A DNA stretch of 64,000 nucleotides from Hydractinia symbiolongicarpus (Eukaryota; Cnidaria; Hydrozoa; Anthoathecata; Hydractiniidae), in contig NC_079879.1 of the NCBI RefSeq assembly GCF_029227915.1, positions 8,184,001 through 8,248,000 on the forward strand, given 5' to 3'. A program made the translations under genes and the position numbers. Position 1 is the stretch's first letter, and each line of letters opens with the position of its first letter. Below the pieces are notes generated by a model that saw only the letters and a list, made by a program, of their open reading frames with translations, searched no databases and was not told where the DNA came from. Positions 1 through 13,000 of the stretch are shown piece by piece.

Positions 1-650
1 CAATTACTTGACTGGTTGCAAAATTTTTTAGTAAACAGAACCTAAAGTGTTGTACTAGATGGTGTTTTTTCATTTTGACATATAGTGGTGGTGTGCCTCA
101 GAGTAGTATATAAGGACTAATTTCGTTCTGGTTATCCATTAATGATCTTTCAGCTGTCCTTAGAAATTTCTTTTATCTCTGTTTGCTGATAATGCAATTT
201 CTTAAAGTATAAGACAATGTCAACAGTCTTCTCCAACAGGATTTGTGTAAATGGGGTCAATAGTGTTCAATACAGGTAATCTTGTAAAATCTGTTGAAAA
301 TTTTGCTGAGAACTGTAGGTTCCAGCAAATGGCTTCCAGGTTTTAGTAACCTGAGTATAAGGATTGCTTTAAAGTTATCATGTCTATGTACTTGGCCTTA
401 TTAATATTATTATTATTATTATCATTATTTACCCAGGATTACCTCTCCAGTTCCTGATAGTGTGTTATCAATGATTTTGAAAGGAGCCGTAATGCATTTA
501 AAGTTCCCAATTGAACTAGGGAAGGTGTGCAACAGGCCATTCTTTAAGACAAGTGCAATCACACACACACTCGCCCACACACACGTAAAAAAATTTACAA
601 GTGCTTTTTATCACACCATGAATTTTTCTTTTTCTAAAATATTACAGACG

Positions 651-900
651 ATGAAAATTTTTAAACGACCTACAGCAATATTTTTGCTTTCTACGATTTC
701 GTTTTTATGAATTTTAAACAATCTACGGCGATCTTTTCGCTTTCTACGATCTTGTTCTCATAAATTTTAAAAGATCCATGGTGATCTTTTCGCTTTATAT
801 GATGCAGTTTTTATGATTTTTAAGTGATCTATGCCAATCTTTTCGCTGTTTACAATCCCGTTTTTATGATTTTTAAATGATCTATACGAATAAAACATTA
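651..900. repeat. tandem repeat, about 53-bp unit, 4-5 copies
   Basis: Successive units start near 651, 707, 760, 813 and 866. Each contains a version of 'atgaattttaa', then 'gatctttt', then 'cgctttctacgat'. The units are diverged by substitutions and small indels and the last is partial. No coding role is apparent. Confidence 0.75.
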
Positions 901-2036
901 TACGAATTGAAACAATTCTTTTTAAAACGATCCTGGAGACAGACCCTTAGTATTCAAATATCATTTTTATACAGCCTAAAAAACATATAACGTTGTGGTA
1001 AACAAAAAATAGTTAAGTGTGAATCACACTTGCAAATATTCACATGGCACTTGTAAATTTTGCTTACAAGTGCAATTTTTCGCACACCATAGCACTCGTA
1101 ATTTTTTTAGACGGTGCTTTTTGTAGCTCAAGCATAGTTTTATTTAAGATTTAGCCTGGTGCAAGGACAACTTCGGTTTAACTATACAACCGTCAATAAT
1201 ATCTATCCTATTCTTTTGATGAAAGTTAAGCAGGATTGACTCACACCTTAATAGCCACTGGCATGACTTCACCAATCAATTAAAAAATAAAAAAAAGAAG
1301 AAAATAAAGATTAAAGTTATCACTTTTTGTAACTTTGAGCACATTTTTTATTTTTGCAATACTTTCAAGGAGTCACCCACATAGCATAAATCATCCTTTC
1401 ACCACTACTTTTTTCAGTTATCTGAAAGCAACAGACTCCTTGCCCATGAACACATAAAATAAAAAAATTGAAATGTGCCAAAATGGTCTTATACCGCCTG
1501 GCAAGTCCCTTTAACAACAAAATAAAATATGGCAGCACAAAAATATGTAAAAAATACTCAAATCCTATTTAAGTAATGAAAATACTGTTAAAAGCGGCTC
1601 TATACACATTTGGGAGGATATTAAAACATCTATCTCAAACGAAATTCCTCTTGTGGCAGAATTGCTCACCTGGGAGTCAAACTGCTTGGCTCAAATGAAT
1701 GCACTTTAAAAAGAGAATTCTCGTACATATATTAAGGGTGTATATATTCTTGTTGCGGTGAATTTTTCAAGTCTGTCTGTCCATAACCCTCATAAGACGG
1801 TGACTGTAATGATAATTTTAGATAATAATTTTTGATTTTTTAGCATCACTAAAATCAACAAATCAGGCTAAACTTTGAAATTCCAGCTGTCAAAAACTGA
1901 TTGCTATGATGCTTTAACTTGTCTTTGTTGATGGCTAACTATTTTGCAAAAAATAGCAACATTAGCAATATTGTAGCATACAGCCCATATGTCTAAATTA
2001 TGTTAAAGTCCTAATTCTGTGATTTCACCTTTCTCA

Positions 2037-2171
2037 TTAACTTTCTTTTTCACTGGCAAGAACGGATGGCTTTGGCATATCCTGAGCCTTGCATCTATAA
2101 CGTACCATATAACCATTTCCACCAGCACCAAAACTTACAGATGAGTAATCTATTGTTTTCTTTGTAATCAT
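2037..2171 (-). other. exon-like 44-codon frame, unidentified
   Basis: On the minus strand an ATG at 2171 opens 44 codons ending in TAA at 2037. The composition is unusually protein-like for this region, with a Gly-rich stretch (FGAGGNGYMVRY) followed by RCKAQDMPKPS. An AG lies just upstream in a weak acceptor context, so this could be a terminal exon or a relic. A consensus GTAAGT inside it argues against a simple reading. I do not recognise the family and found no partner exon. Confidence 0.2.
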
Positions 2172-3886
2172 TCATTAAATACCAGACAAACCTATATTAT
2201 TCTGAAACTAAACAGACTAAAGAAGATTTTTTATTACCACGTGTACTCTCCTCTGAGATCCCCTTTGGTAATTTTCTGCACCAAGTTTTCCTAATGCAGT
2301 TTTCCTAATGCAACGTCTGTTTCTTAAGCATCACATGCTCAAAGCAGCTAATAGCTCCATCTGAGACAAGTCACAAGTATTGCAACAATTTTAATCATTA
2401 AATAGACTAATGCAAGTGGATCTCACATCAGAACAAAACAGATCACAGAATTAAGACAGAAATAAGACTTTTTAGTCCATCTCTTTTTCGTTCAAACACC
2501 CACCTTGTTAACTTACATTTTTGCAAAGTTGCTGAGCTGTTTGTTTAGATTATTATGTAATTAGGATGGTATACGCTCTAGCAATCGTAGCAAATCCTAT
2601 GTTAAATATGCTTATTTTTACAGGTTAAGGTTTTACAGGCTAACTAAAATTACTCTATAAACAAATGTTTTAGTGATCCCTTTATTCAAAAATTCCTGTT
2701 GTTGGCTTCCTCTCAAGCCATTTTGCCATACTGCTAGAATTTTATATAAAACAAGGTTTTTAAAATTACTAGAGCCTAGCCTTACCTCCGGGACATCAAA
2801 TTCACATATTGGCTTCTAAGCTACAGCTAATTTAGCATATTACCAGCTACCTAGCCAGCTATCCCTCCAATATACCCTGCCGCAAGTGCAAAAAACTTAC
2901 CAAAGTTAGTAAACTATAAACTGTTCATCATCATTACAGTCTGTAATTGTTGGAACAAAAGTGGTGTGTCAGAAAAAGTTATGCTTTTGTAATTAATAAT
3001 TGGGGGCAAAAATGGTACCATGTATGTTATGTTTGATGTTGACCACCCCAGCTCGTCTCAAACTTTTTTGTTGTGTTTCTGATCTTGAACTCAAAATACA
3101 TATAAAAAGTAATGGTTATACTGAAATTTCCCAGACAATTTAGTAAATATACCTTCTTTATCTAGGACAATGTGACCATTTTCTTCCCCCACACAAGAAA
3201 TGCATGTCGGGAAAATGAAAACGGAACTATGTCTATTTCACCGAACAAAAACTTTAAATTTTTTTTATAGGTATTGCCATTAGTTTTTTTCTGCAATTTA
3301 TAACATTTATTTCAAAAGGATTCAATCAATCAATCACAACAACAAACGCGGGACAATAACTCCGTCTGTGAAAAACAAGTTCACAAGACAAGGTTGATGA
3401 GGAGGTGCAAGGGTCAATGTTGAGAGGAGCTATAAACATAGCATATTGTTACATATTTTTCGAAACTTTTACTGTCCGTGTTTACTATTTTATACGTATC
3501 TTCAAAACCGGTTGTTCATATGCAATTTTTACTTTGTACTGTTTCTTGCATTTGCTCTGAGCTTGCCTTAAAAATTACACATGTAGCTAGCTAGCTATCT
3601 AGCTATTATAGCTAGCTAGCCTAACTCTAACTAACAATTTTAATTTCTAGTTAGCTAGCTATGGTTGCTTATATGTAGCAATATTCAATGAATGGGATAT
3701 ATATGTTCAATGATTTCATATTTGCAATAGTATTTAATATATATATAACATATTCAATGATGTTGTTAACAAGTTTATATAAGCTAGCTAAATTATGTGA
3801 TTATCTAATCAAATGTCTTTAGTGACGATCTGGAATCTCTGCTCCCCACATTACTTTAAGTTTGAATGTGCATATTCTGTGGGAAG

Positions 3887-4513
3887 CAGCAGAATAAGTG
3901 GAGGTATTTATTCTGCTGGCAAGTAAGGCCGTCATGAAAAATATGTTGTGTTTGCGTCCTCCCACCGACTCACTTTTGGTAATAAAAACGGTAAGTCGGA
4001 AAAAGACCAGGAAAAAATTTTGCGAGATATTTTTTAAAAATAAATTTTTTTTCGCCAGTACTTAATTTATGCAAAATTGACAAAAACTCGCAAAAATTAA
4101 TTTTCGTTAAAAATTAATTCCTTTAGGGCACTCCTGTGGCTACTGACAGTTTACAGGGCGGCGAAAAATGGTCTACAAATGATGTCGAGTGACGCTATAC
4201 TGTCTTGGCCCTGGAAACGAATTTGCTTGCTCCGATCTGAAAATCCCGGGAAAAAGTACGCCCGACCACTCGCCCGATTTATTTTTGCTGGGTCTTCAGG
4301 ATGCAAACACAACATATTTTTGATGGTGGCCTAACTACTGGCAATCTGAAATATGGTATTTATTTTCCTGGTAGGTAACTACTGGCAGAATATTTCACAG
4401 ATTTATTCTGCCAGAAGTGTCAGATCATTTATTATAGCAATAGGTAACTTTCGCAGATGGTTTAGGACTTATACTGGTGGGCAGAATATTTAGATTTATT
4501 CTGCCCACAGTAT
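3887..4513. repeat. three related hairpins with a GCAGAATA...TATTCTGC core
   Basis: Three inverted repeats share the same core. Arms are 3887-3897/3908-3918 (11 bp perfect), 4382-4392/4404-4414 (11 bp perfect) and 4471-4488/4497-4513 (17 bp with a one-base bulge). Loops are 8-11 nt. The outer arm bases differ between copies but stay complementary within each. A MITE has inserted between the first and second hairpin. Confidence 0.7.
3927..4331. mobile_element. PIF/Harbinger-like MITE, 405 bp
   Basis: Terminal inverted repeats of about 32 bp: the left end starts GGCC at 3927 and continues with ATGAAAAATATGTTGTG; the reverse complement of the right end reads GGCCACCATCAAAAATATG and matches onward. 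Both flanks carry the trinucleotide TAA, at 3924-3926 and 4332-4334, as expected for the TWA target duplication of PIF/Harbinger elements. There is no ORF, so it is non-autonomous. The superfamily call rests on the target site and GG-starting ends, not on a transposase. Confidence 0.7.
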
Positions 4514-5324
4514 AAATAAGGTTCATTTATTCTGAACTAATTTGCCATTCTACAATTGGGGCATTTTCGCCTGCAGATGTTGACAGTGAAATAGGGTCAT
4601 TCGTTCATCTGGTAGTATCTACTGATAGTATATATAGCAGTATGTTTGCCGTCAGTTTCTATTGACAAGATAAATAGGGATCAACTATTGCTGGAATTAA
4701 TCAAATATCTATTTAGAATGAAAATATTATTTCCGAAAAAACAAATTAGAGCAATTAATTGCAAAAATATGTTTGTTTCAAACTCCACCACAAAAAAAAA
4801 TTTTAGTTGCAAATATAATTTTGGCTAAAACTTGGCTTGGCTAAAACTGCATTAAAAGGGAAATACCAGTAGACTTCTTTCATTAGAGGTGCATATTTAG
4901 AGAAAGTAGGGCCAATGAAAGGGGGTTCAAATACAAATTATATAAAGAACAAAACAACATTCTTTTATAAAATATCATTGTATTATTATATAAAACATCT
5001 AAATTTACATAAAAACATTAAAAAGATACCAAAAACATTTTATAATACCCACATCACAACTCTCAAAAATACAAATAGAAATTTTCTGATAGTTCATATC
5101 AGTTTATGGTGGTTGTTAAAATTTAAAATAAATTAGGGCAAGTAACTGACATTTATATGTTTTTAAAAACTGTTAAAATTTCTAATTAAAAATGTTACTC
5201 ATTTTTGAACATTTTCCTACTTACAGTTGGTTTCGCATTACATAAATCAATAAATTTGTGCAGATTATTTCTGAATTAACCAAAGTGTCATGCTAAAAAA
5301 AGCATTAAACATTGCACTTAAAAA

Positions 5325-5405
5325 AACTTAGACTTGAACCTGGACCTCGTACAAAATTTCTCAGCAAGAATCTTATCAGTAGACAACAAGATTTTTTAAC
5401 TAATA
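5325..5405 (-). other. tRNA-like relic with B-box and T-run
   Basis: Read on the minus strand, the sequence contains GAGGTCCAGGTTCAAGTC, which resembles the T-arm and B-box of a tRNA, followed by a run of T like a Pol III terminator. The A-box half is poorly preserved. This is probably a decayed tRNA-derived SINE rather than a working tRNA. Confidence 0.35.
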
Positions 5406-5616
5406 AAAATAGGAAATAAATACAAGTGTTTTTTAAACTATGGATTTTATGAAAAGCAATAACAACCAGGGATAAATTGACATACACCAAGTTAAAATTT
5501 ACACTATAAAAAATAAACAACACCATACTGTTGATAGTGATCTTATATTTATTTATATACCATGTCAGTTGTTTCCAGAAGGTACCACAAAGGCTGTTTC
5601 CGAGTGTTTAAAGCTC

Positions 5617-5690
5617 ACAACATTGTGTCAAAGACGCAAGTTAAACGCTCTACTGACTAAGCTAGGATTGCCTGCAACCTTTTCCCTCTG
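5617..5690 (-). other. tRNA-like relic with A-box
   Basis: On the minus strand TAGCTTAGTCAGTAGAGCG closely resembles the D-arm/A-box of a tRNA. The expected T-arm follows at about the right distance but is degraded (no intact GGTTC). It lies about 220 bp from another tRNA-like relic with a preserved B-box, so both may be decayed SINE heads. Confidence 0.35.
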
Positions 5691-7042
5691 GCTCAGTTGA
5701 TCATGAATAAAGTTATAGATAAATTAAAACTATATTCGTTTTTCATATAAACATTTTTTGGCCCCTATGGCTCACCTTTCCTCCAATTACCCATACAGTT
5801 CTCTTCTGCATTTTCACACTTCTTTTCTGTATTTTGACGTTTCTTCCCTGAATGTGGTCGGAAACTTTCTCATTGCAACTAAATTTAAAAAATCTGGTCC
5901 GCACTTTTACATTCATGGTCCATATATTTTTTTTCACTTTTAGCAAGAAGTATACGTTGCTAACACATGCTCAATATGCCAACAGCTTTATATAGATTAT
6001 AGATTAGGTAATTTTATTTATCAAGATGCAATAAATAGCAAATTAAATGGCTACCCAGAGTCCTCAAAATCATGGTAGTCTCCACTAAGAAAACCACATG
6101 CCTATTCTTTATAATGAATGTACTTTATAAAAATATCAGGCTGAGGTTTTAGATTAAAACAGATATAGAAATAAGAATAATGACCAGCCTTGTTAAAATT
6201 TTGGTATTCTTATAAAAAAACGTGTGTATTAAAAAAAGATAAACAAATGCCTTTAAATGGATACCACAATGTTATTTCTTCATCCTTGTCTCAAGAGATT
6301 TTCGCAGTCTCCCTTATGTATGGGTGGACAGTCTATTCAAAATGTGAGTTATCAAAATCTAGCTGAATCAATATTCTGGATCAGAATTGGGTCTGGGAAT
6401 TTTTTTGGGTTCATGGAAAAGAAGTGTTTCTCACTTTGAAAGAGAAGTGTTGAGCCATAGGGGCCATCCTAGATAAAGAAATTTAATTTCATGGGCATAT
6501 ATAACTTTCATTTTTGTTCAACTGAATTTAACAAATTGATTATCATAAAAAGAAGAAATAGAAAAAATAATCTATACATATTTTCTAAATTTCCAAGAAT
6601 TAATGACAAGTATAAATTAATTCTGTTTTTCATGAAGTGAAGTGAAAGACCTTCACATATTTTTTTGAAGTAACACCACTTCATGAATATTTATAAAGCT
6701 GTCCTTATATCATTCATTTATGTTGTGAGTATCTCCCTGGTGTTATATTAGCCACATGTGTGAATTGAATAAAAAACTTTATCCAGTCTCAGACTTAAAA
6801 CATTTCAATTTCCCAGCACAACAATGACTTTTGTGTTTTCTTTTTAAACATATTTGACATGTAATTGGGAAATTATAAATAATGAATTATTTAAAAATGC
6901 AAAAAAAATTTTTTTTAAGCATGTCAGTTTATTTCTAGAATTTTAATTTAGATTTTGCTACACAGCAAATAAAAAATTTCAAAACTTCAGAAAGAATATT
7001 CAATATCATGACGAATTTGTAATTACCAATTGGAAAAGTAAA

Positions 7043-10000
7043 ATGGAGCTGTTTGTGACATTGGATAACATCATAATACATGACAGTTTAAAAAATGAAA
7101 GTTTGTGGTGTAGTCGATTTGATGGTCAACTTCTACCTTATTCTGGTAAGTTTTTAAAATAGGAACGGTTTAGTACAGCTGTCAGTCTCATTTGTTTGTT
7201 TTCTTCTGTGTGCTACAGCGCCCGCGGCGCGATTTGTAAAGTGGTCAGGCCACATAATATAGTGACTAAGGAGGCGGCACCTTGGTTGGCGCCAACGGGC
7301 CGAGAAAATTTTTACTATAAAAACCCTTCAAATTGGCTAAAACAAGCATCTTTAGCTATAAGCTACAGCAGAAATGTATGTCAAAATAAACTCTTTGCAG
7401 AGGAATAATTATTTTTTCTCACAGAATATCAATAAAAATCTATTTTACATTTTTCATAAAAAGTAATAAAAACGTTACAAATCGCTTTCTGTAAAAATAC
7501 CAAAAACATTTTGCCTAGATGGATGAGCCCTTACAAACTCATTGGCAATATCTATTAAAGAAATCGTATCTAAGATTTCCTTGTGTACGTTCAACAATGA
7601 CAAATCGTTGAACCTTTTCTGATTCATGCTAGAACGTATCCAGGTTTTCAACCGTCTCATCGTAGAAAATGATCGTTCCGGAGTAGCGGATGTAGCTCCC
7701 ATTGTTAAAACCAATCGTATGATGATGACGACATTTTTTATCAATTTTCGTTTTTCGTTTGATAACGACTGTACAACATCTACAACATCGCTGAAGTTGA
7801 CAGGACTGGATTCACGAAAGATAGTTGGTAGCAACTCCAATTCACACAACAACGATTGATCGTCAAAGTCATCACAGAAACTTGCATTAACAGTCTTCAT
7901 TTCTTCTTCGGCTGGCGTTTTACTTATTGACTTCAACAACAGTTGTTCCACTTCTGTAAATACTTTGAAGGCAGGTTGCTCAAACCTCTCTTTGATGGTG
8001 CTGACAATTACGTCAATTGCTTCGAAATAGATGGCCTTATAGTGGGCATGAGCAGTTTCTGGATAGTAGGCTTCTCCAGTGCTGCTTGGATTTCCTTCCA
8101 CAAATTCCAAGATGTCGTACTTTGGTCTTTTGCGTTTTCTTGGCGCTGTTGGCGAAGAAACGAAATCCATCGAACTTGCTGACTTGGTGACTGTCTTGTA
8201 GAATATATCAAAGTCTCTCTCGTTTCTCATGCCTTGCATCGTCTTGTTCGTAAGTTCAGCCAATTCTTTACCGCTGATTGCTGACATTTTTTCTTTCTGA
8301 AGTGTTATGGACAGATTATCTGTGTGAGCATAAAGCTTGCGTCCTAGATTCAGACCAAAATAGAATGAAAATGACTCCATCTGCTTTTTACACCCATTAA
8401 TCCTCGACTTCGTTTCAGCGTCTAGCTTCTCATTTAAACTCTCGTTCCACAACGCCATCAGTGGTTCGTAGTTTTCGATGATCTTCTTGAAACAGTTCGC
8501 CCGAATTGTCCACCTTGTTGTACTTAGCTTATCCAGCTTTCCTGCATGTTTATCAGTTCCTAGGGTTCCTTCAACATTTGCAGTCAGCTTACCCAGCATG
8601 TTCTCCCGTTTCGGTGAATACTTCACTAAAACACAAATTTCACCGGCAGTTCCCATTGTATCTCGGAGGATCTGACACTCTTTAGTCATCGATTTGACAG
8701 CAAGGCTTAAGGAATGTCCTTGGCAATGGGTCGCGATGGCTTTTGGCTGCTCCTCTTTGATAATGGCAGAAACACCTGAACGTTTTCCCATCATGTTGCT
8801 TGCCCAGTCATAGGTTTGGCCTCGACAATCAGATAGGTTCAATGAGCACCTCAGCAAAATATCTTTGATGGCCTTGACGATAGTTGCGCTTCGAGTATTG
8901 TCAACTTTATAAAAGCCCAAGAAATCTTCATTCACATTTAAATCGTCATTCGCTGATCGTACACAAAACGAAAGTTGTTCGGCATTACTTACATCAGTGC
9001 CTTCATCTGCCATCATAGAATAAAACCTGCGCTCTCGAACGGTATCTAACTTTTTCCGCAATACTTGAGAAGCCATCAAATTCAAGAGTTTATTTTGCAC
9101 ATCATGGTGATTGTACTTATGTCCAATTTTTCCATTGATATGATCCATTACGCTTGAATCTCTACTTCGGAGGAGATAAAGAAGTTGGGTGAAGTTGTCA
9201 TTGTTATCGTCTCCTTGAAGAGCAATGCCTTGTCGGCCAAGGTAGCGTAAACATCTAATGACATCAAGGAGGTACTTTCGTTCAACCTGTCTCTGGTCGG
9301 TGAGAATGTTGTCCATCAACTCGCCAACGTCTGCACAGTGTGGTAGAACCAAGTGGTACGAGGAAGCGGTTTTGTGGCATGATGAGCTTTGATGACCTCG
9401 GAAACTATCAAGAGCATTCTTCCAATTTGAAAATCCTTTTGAGGTGAAGGCTGTGTCCTTGTTTGTTTGATCCTTCAAGTTTTCACGCTTTTCTTGCGTA
9501 TGGCAATAGAAACACACCACAGCATGTGCGCTAAAACAATAAAAAAGATATTTAGTTGGATGCATTATCAAAAATATAAAATTAATGATTGAAATGATAG
9601 TCCGTTTAATTTATAATATGAAAAAATAAAAAGACGCTTACTTTTCAGCATAGTGTAACCAAGGAAAATCTTTAGTCCAATGTGCTTGGAAGCTTCGTTC
9701 TCTGGTGCCATATTTTTTCTTAGGGAATGGATAAGTAGCAGGAGGATGGAAAGGTTTATCGGTAGTTATTTCAATTTTTGTCTCTGATACTTTGTTTACA
9801 TTATGTACGTTGATGGATGTTTGATTTGTAGTAGTTTTGTTAGTATCATCTTTAGAATTTTTAAAATACTTTGTCAACTTATTTTGATTCATTTTTATGC
9901 AGAAAATAATCTCGTGTGTTTTTAAATACTCAGTTGCGTGTTTTCACTTTTTCACAATCAATGCGCAATGTAATGTCTTCATATTTCATAGTAATGGAAA

Positions 10001-13000
10001 AGGTGAAAAAGAAAAGTTTTGCCTTTGTTATAGTTCAATTGTTTATTTTAATTATACAGAAAGACCGTTAATGTAATGCTATTTTATTTGGAACAAGAAC
10101 TCTCAAATCAGAATGTTCTAGCTAAAAAAAATTATTACTTTGCAAAAAAGTGGTCCGGCCACGGCCTGGGTGGCCCGCCCGTCGCCGCGGGCCCTGTGCT
10201 ATGTTTAATATGTCACGGTTGATGTTCAAGCTGACATTTACGTTTAAGTTAACGTTATTTGTATGAGTCCTCACCACTCAAGAAAATATAATTAAGCAAT
10301 TTAAGAAGATGCAATGTACATAATAAAAAATATTGGCTATTAAAGTTCAGGAGTCTCTCCAATGACTTGCAATAGTGTATTTTAGTGTTAAAAGCTTGGT
10401 TGGGTTTGTCTACTCAATTTTATATGCAGGTGAAAAGCTGTCAGAGGCGTGGCAACCGATGTGTAAAGGAATAGTTTATGGTGTTATTGGAAAGATGCAA
10501 ATGTTGCCAGGTTGGTATTAAGTAGCAAAGTAAAAATTGATCCACCACCTTAAACTTAAACGGAAAGGGTTGCTTAACACCACACTGTGAATTAATGTAA
10601 AGAATGGCAGTTTAAAGTTAGTTATGGACTATCCTAATATATCCTTCCTTTTACAGCCATTGTGTCATTTCACAAAAATCAACTTTCACAAAAATTTTTC
10701 CATGCTTTTAAACTTTCAACTTTAATGTTTTAAACTACTTTTCATGAAATGAAGAGAACATAAAGAAAACAAGGTTGACAAATTTATGACTTTAGTATTG
10801 CTTGAAAAGCTCTAAGTTCTGATATTTTTTCCTTAAAATTCTCAGATTTTTTCTTTAAACAACAGTCTATAGGACAGTGTGCAAAGAATATTTTTAGTGC
10901 AAATAAAAGTTTACTTTGAAAAAAAGGTCAACCAAACACAACTTACCCTAGGTACATTGAAAATAAAAATCATTTCATTGTAAAAATTAATGCTTAGGAT
11001 TAATGCTGTTTATCACACATTTTTACTTAGAATTAAATGTATGAAATTAGAAATCATATTTTAAGACACGTGTTTTTTTAACAAAATTATCAAGGAAATT
11101 TTTTAGCATAAAAATGGTGAGTAAAAAATGATCCTTTTTTGCATAGATCAAAAAAAGTTGCTGCTTTATTTTTTAGGAAGTTGAAAGTTCTTTCTTACTA
11201 ATGTTCGATGTGTTAGGCAACCTCCATCCAGTGGTGGACTGCATAATTATATGTAAACTCTGTATGTGTGTTTATAGGGTCAGATTGGAAGCTACTTGTT
11301 ATCACTGGTCGGCAATTTGTTGGTTACCTGCCTGGAGGAATCGAGGTTTACAACATTTCCAGAATAGCTGTTGTATCTTTATCAAATGATGGTGTAGATT
11401 ATAACGACTTAGAGTTGGAGGTAATTATCATGCATATATCTACCTTTTGCAATTTATTTAAATGCATTAAATTAGTTACATAATTATATAATGCATAAGG
11501 CCAAGATACACTTGTATGATATCATTAAATATATTCTATACAGTTATAATTTTTCTACAATATACTTATAATTTGTTATAATTTCATTACAATGTCACTT
11601 AATTTCATATAATCTTCGCCACAACAACGCCAGCAGATAATAGATCTATTGTCACACAAACAAAAGGGATTCGAAACCAGATCGCCAACAATATTATTAA
11701 AATCAAACTTGTTTGATTTTATTCAAAAATTATAGTCATGTAGCAAATTATGAGGTAATGACGCACATGCCAGACGTTGAAATTATACATATTATAGCTA
11801 TATTATAAGAAATTATAACCATATTTTAAACATATTTTAAAAAATTTTTTCGATGTTATAAAGTATATTTCAGTGATATTATACAAGTGTATCAAGTCCT
11901 TTAGAAAACTGTTATGAACTGTTCTTTTTTTCTTCATCTCAGGTTTGTTCTTCACATCACTCATCTACTGTAGATGTTTTGGACACTAAAAGTAAATCAC
12001 AGCAGAAGGTGCAGCAAACATGGAACAACTTTAAAAGTAGTGCTAACAACATCACTGGAAGGACTAATGTATGTTTATTATTTTGACTTTTGAATGTTAG
12101 TGCTGGGTTTGTGCAACATAATTTATTTATTTTATGAAAAATAAATTATAAAAAAATATGATATGCACTTCTTATATAGGTTGTGTTAAAAGAAAAAGAT
12201 AAATTGGAACGAAGATTGTTAGAGGTATTTCTGCTACAGTATTTTCTTATAGTGGCGATTTACCATTGGTTTAGGGATTGAGTATCAATTGGACTTGTTT
12301 TTGTCATGAAATCTTATTTTAATTTTGTCCTTGTTTTTTTCCCTGACACAACAGTACACAAAAACCTTTTTAACGATACCTCAAAAACACTTCTGTTTCC
12401 TTGTATATCAATTTAAAACAATAATTATTACGTAAAACTCATGTTTTAGGAGTTGTTAAAAATGTTTAATGATTCAGGCTCATTTTACTATTCAACAAAT
12501 GGTGACTTAAGTAACACACAAAGCAGATTGCAGACTTTTGATATACCTTATTGTTGGCAACAGGTATGAATGGTTAACTAACATTGTTTCTACAAATTAG
12601 TTACTAACATTGTTTCAGTTATGCCTCCACTCTCATGTTAAAAATTCTGTTAGCACTTTTCTCTCTATCCAAAAAGTGCGAAAATATTTATACAGTCCTT
12701 GTTTTAAAATTTTTAGACTGATGACAGATTTTTTTGGAATAAATCAATGCTGGAGGACTTGCTAGAATCAAATGTAAGGTTTATTAAAATGTTTTATTTC
12801 AGTAGTTTCAGTCATGTTTCTTACTGCTAGGTTCGACAAAGGACATAAGGGTGAAAAATGATAGAAATTAGTTTTTAGGATTATGCAGTATAAAGGGTGA
12901 TGTTATTGCGTTTAAAATGGTGGAATTTTGTATTATAATCATTTGAATATATGCAAATTTTAAATGTTCTGAAGTACGCTGTAACAGTCCTGTGAATCCA

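Larger units (their letters stand above)
1..7042. other. gene-poor left flank
   Basis: I see no convincing conserved gene here. Open frames are short, AT-rich and lack protein-like composition. The stretch holds a 53-bp tandem repeat, GCTA-rich simple sequence near 3580-3660, three related hairpins, a MITE and two tRNA-like relics, listed separately. One 44-codon minus frame at 2037-2171 is the only piece with protein-like composition. The promoter and 5' UTR of INPP5F must lie at the right end of this stretch, but I cannot point to a core promoter. Confidence 0.6.

Noticed and set aside
7196-7408. 70-codon plus-strand frame at the hAT right end
   Set aside because: It crosses the transposon terminus; this is a chance frame in GC-rich inverted-repeat DNA.
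11640-11700. B-box-like GGTTTCGAATCCC on the minus strand
   Set aside because: No A-box or tRNA fold at the right distance; too little to call a tRNA or SINE.
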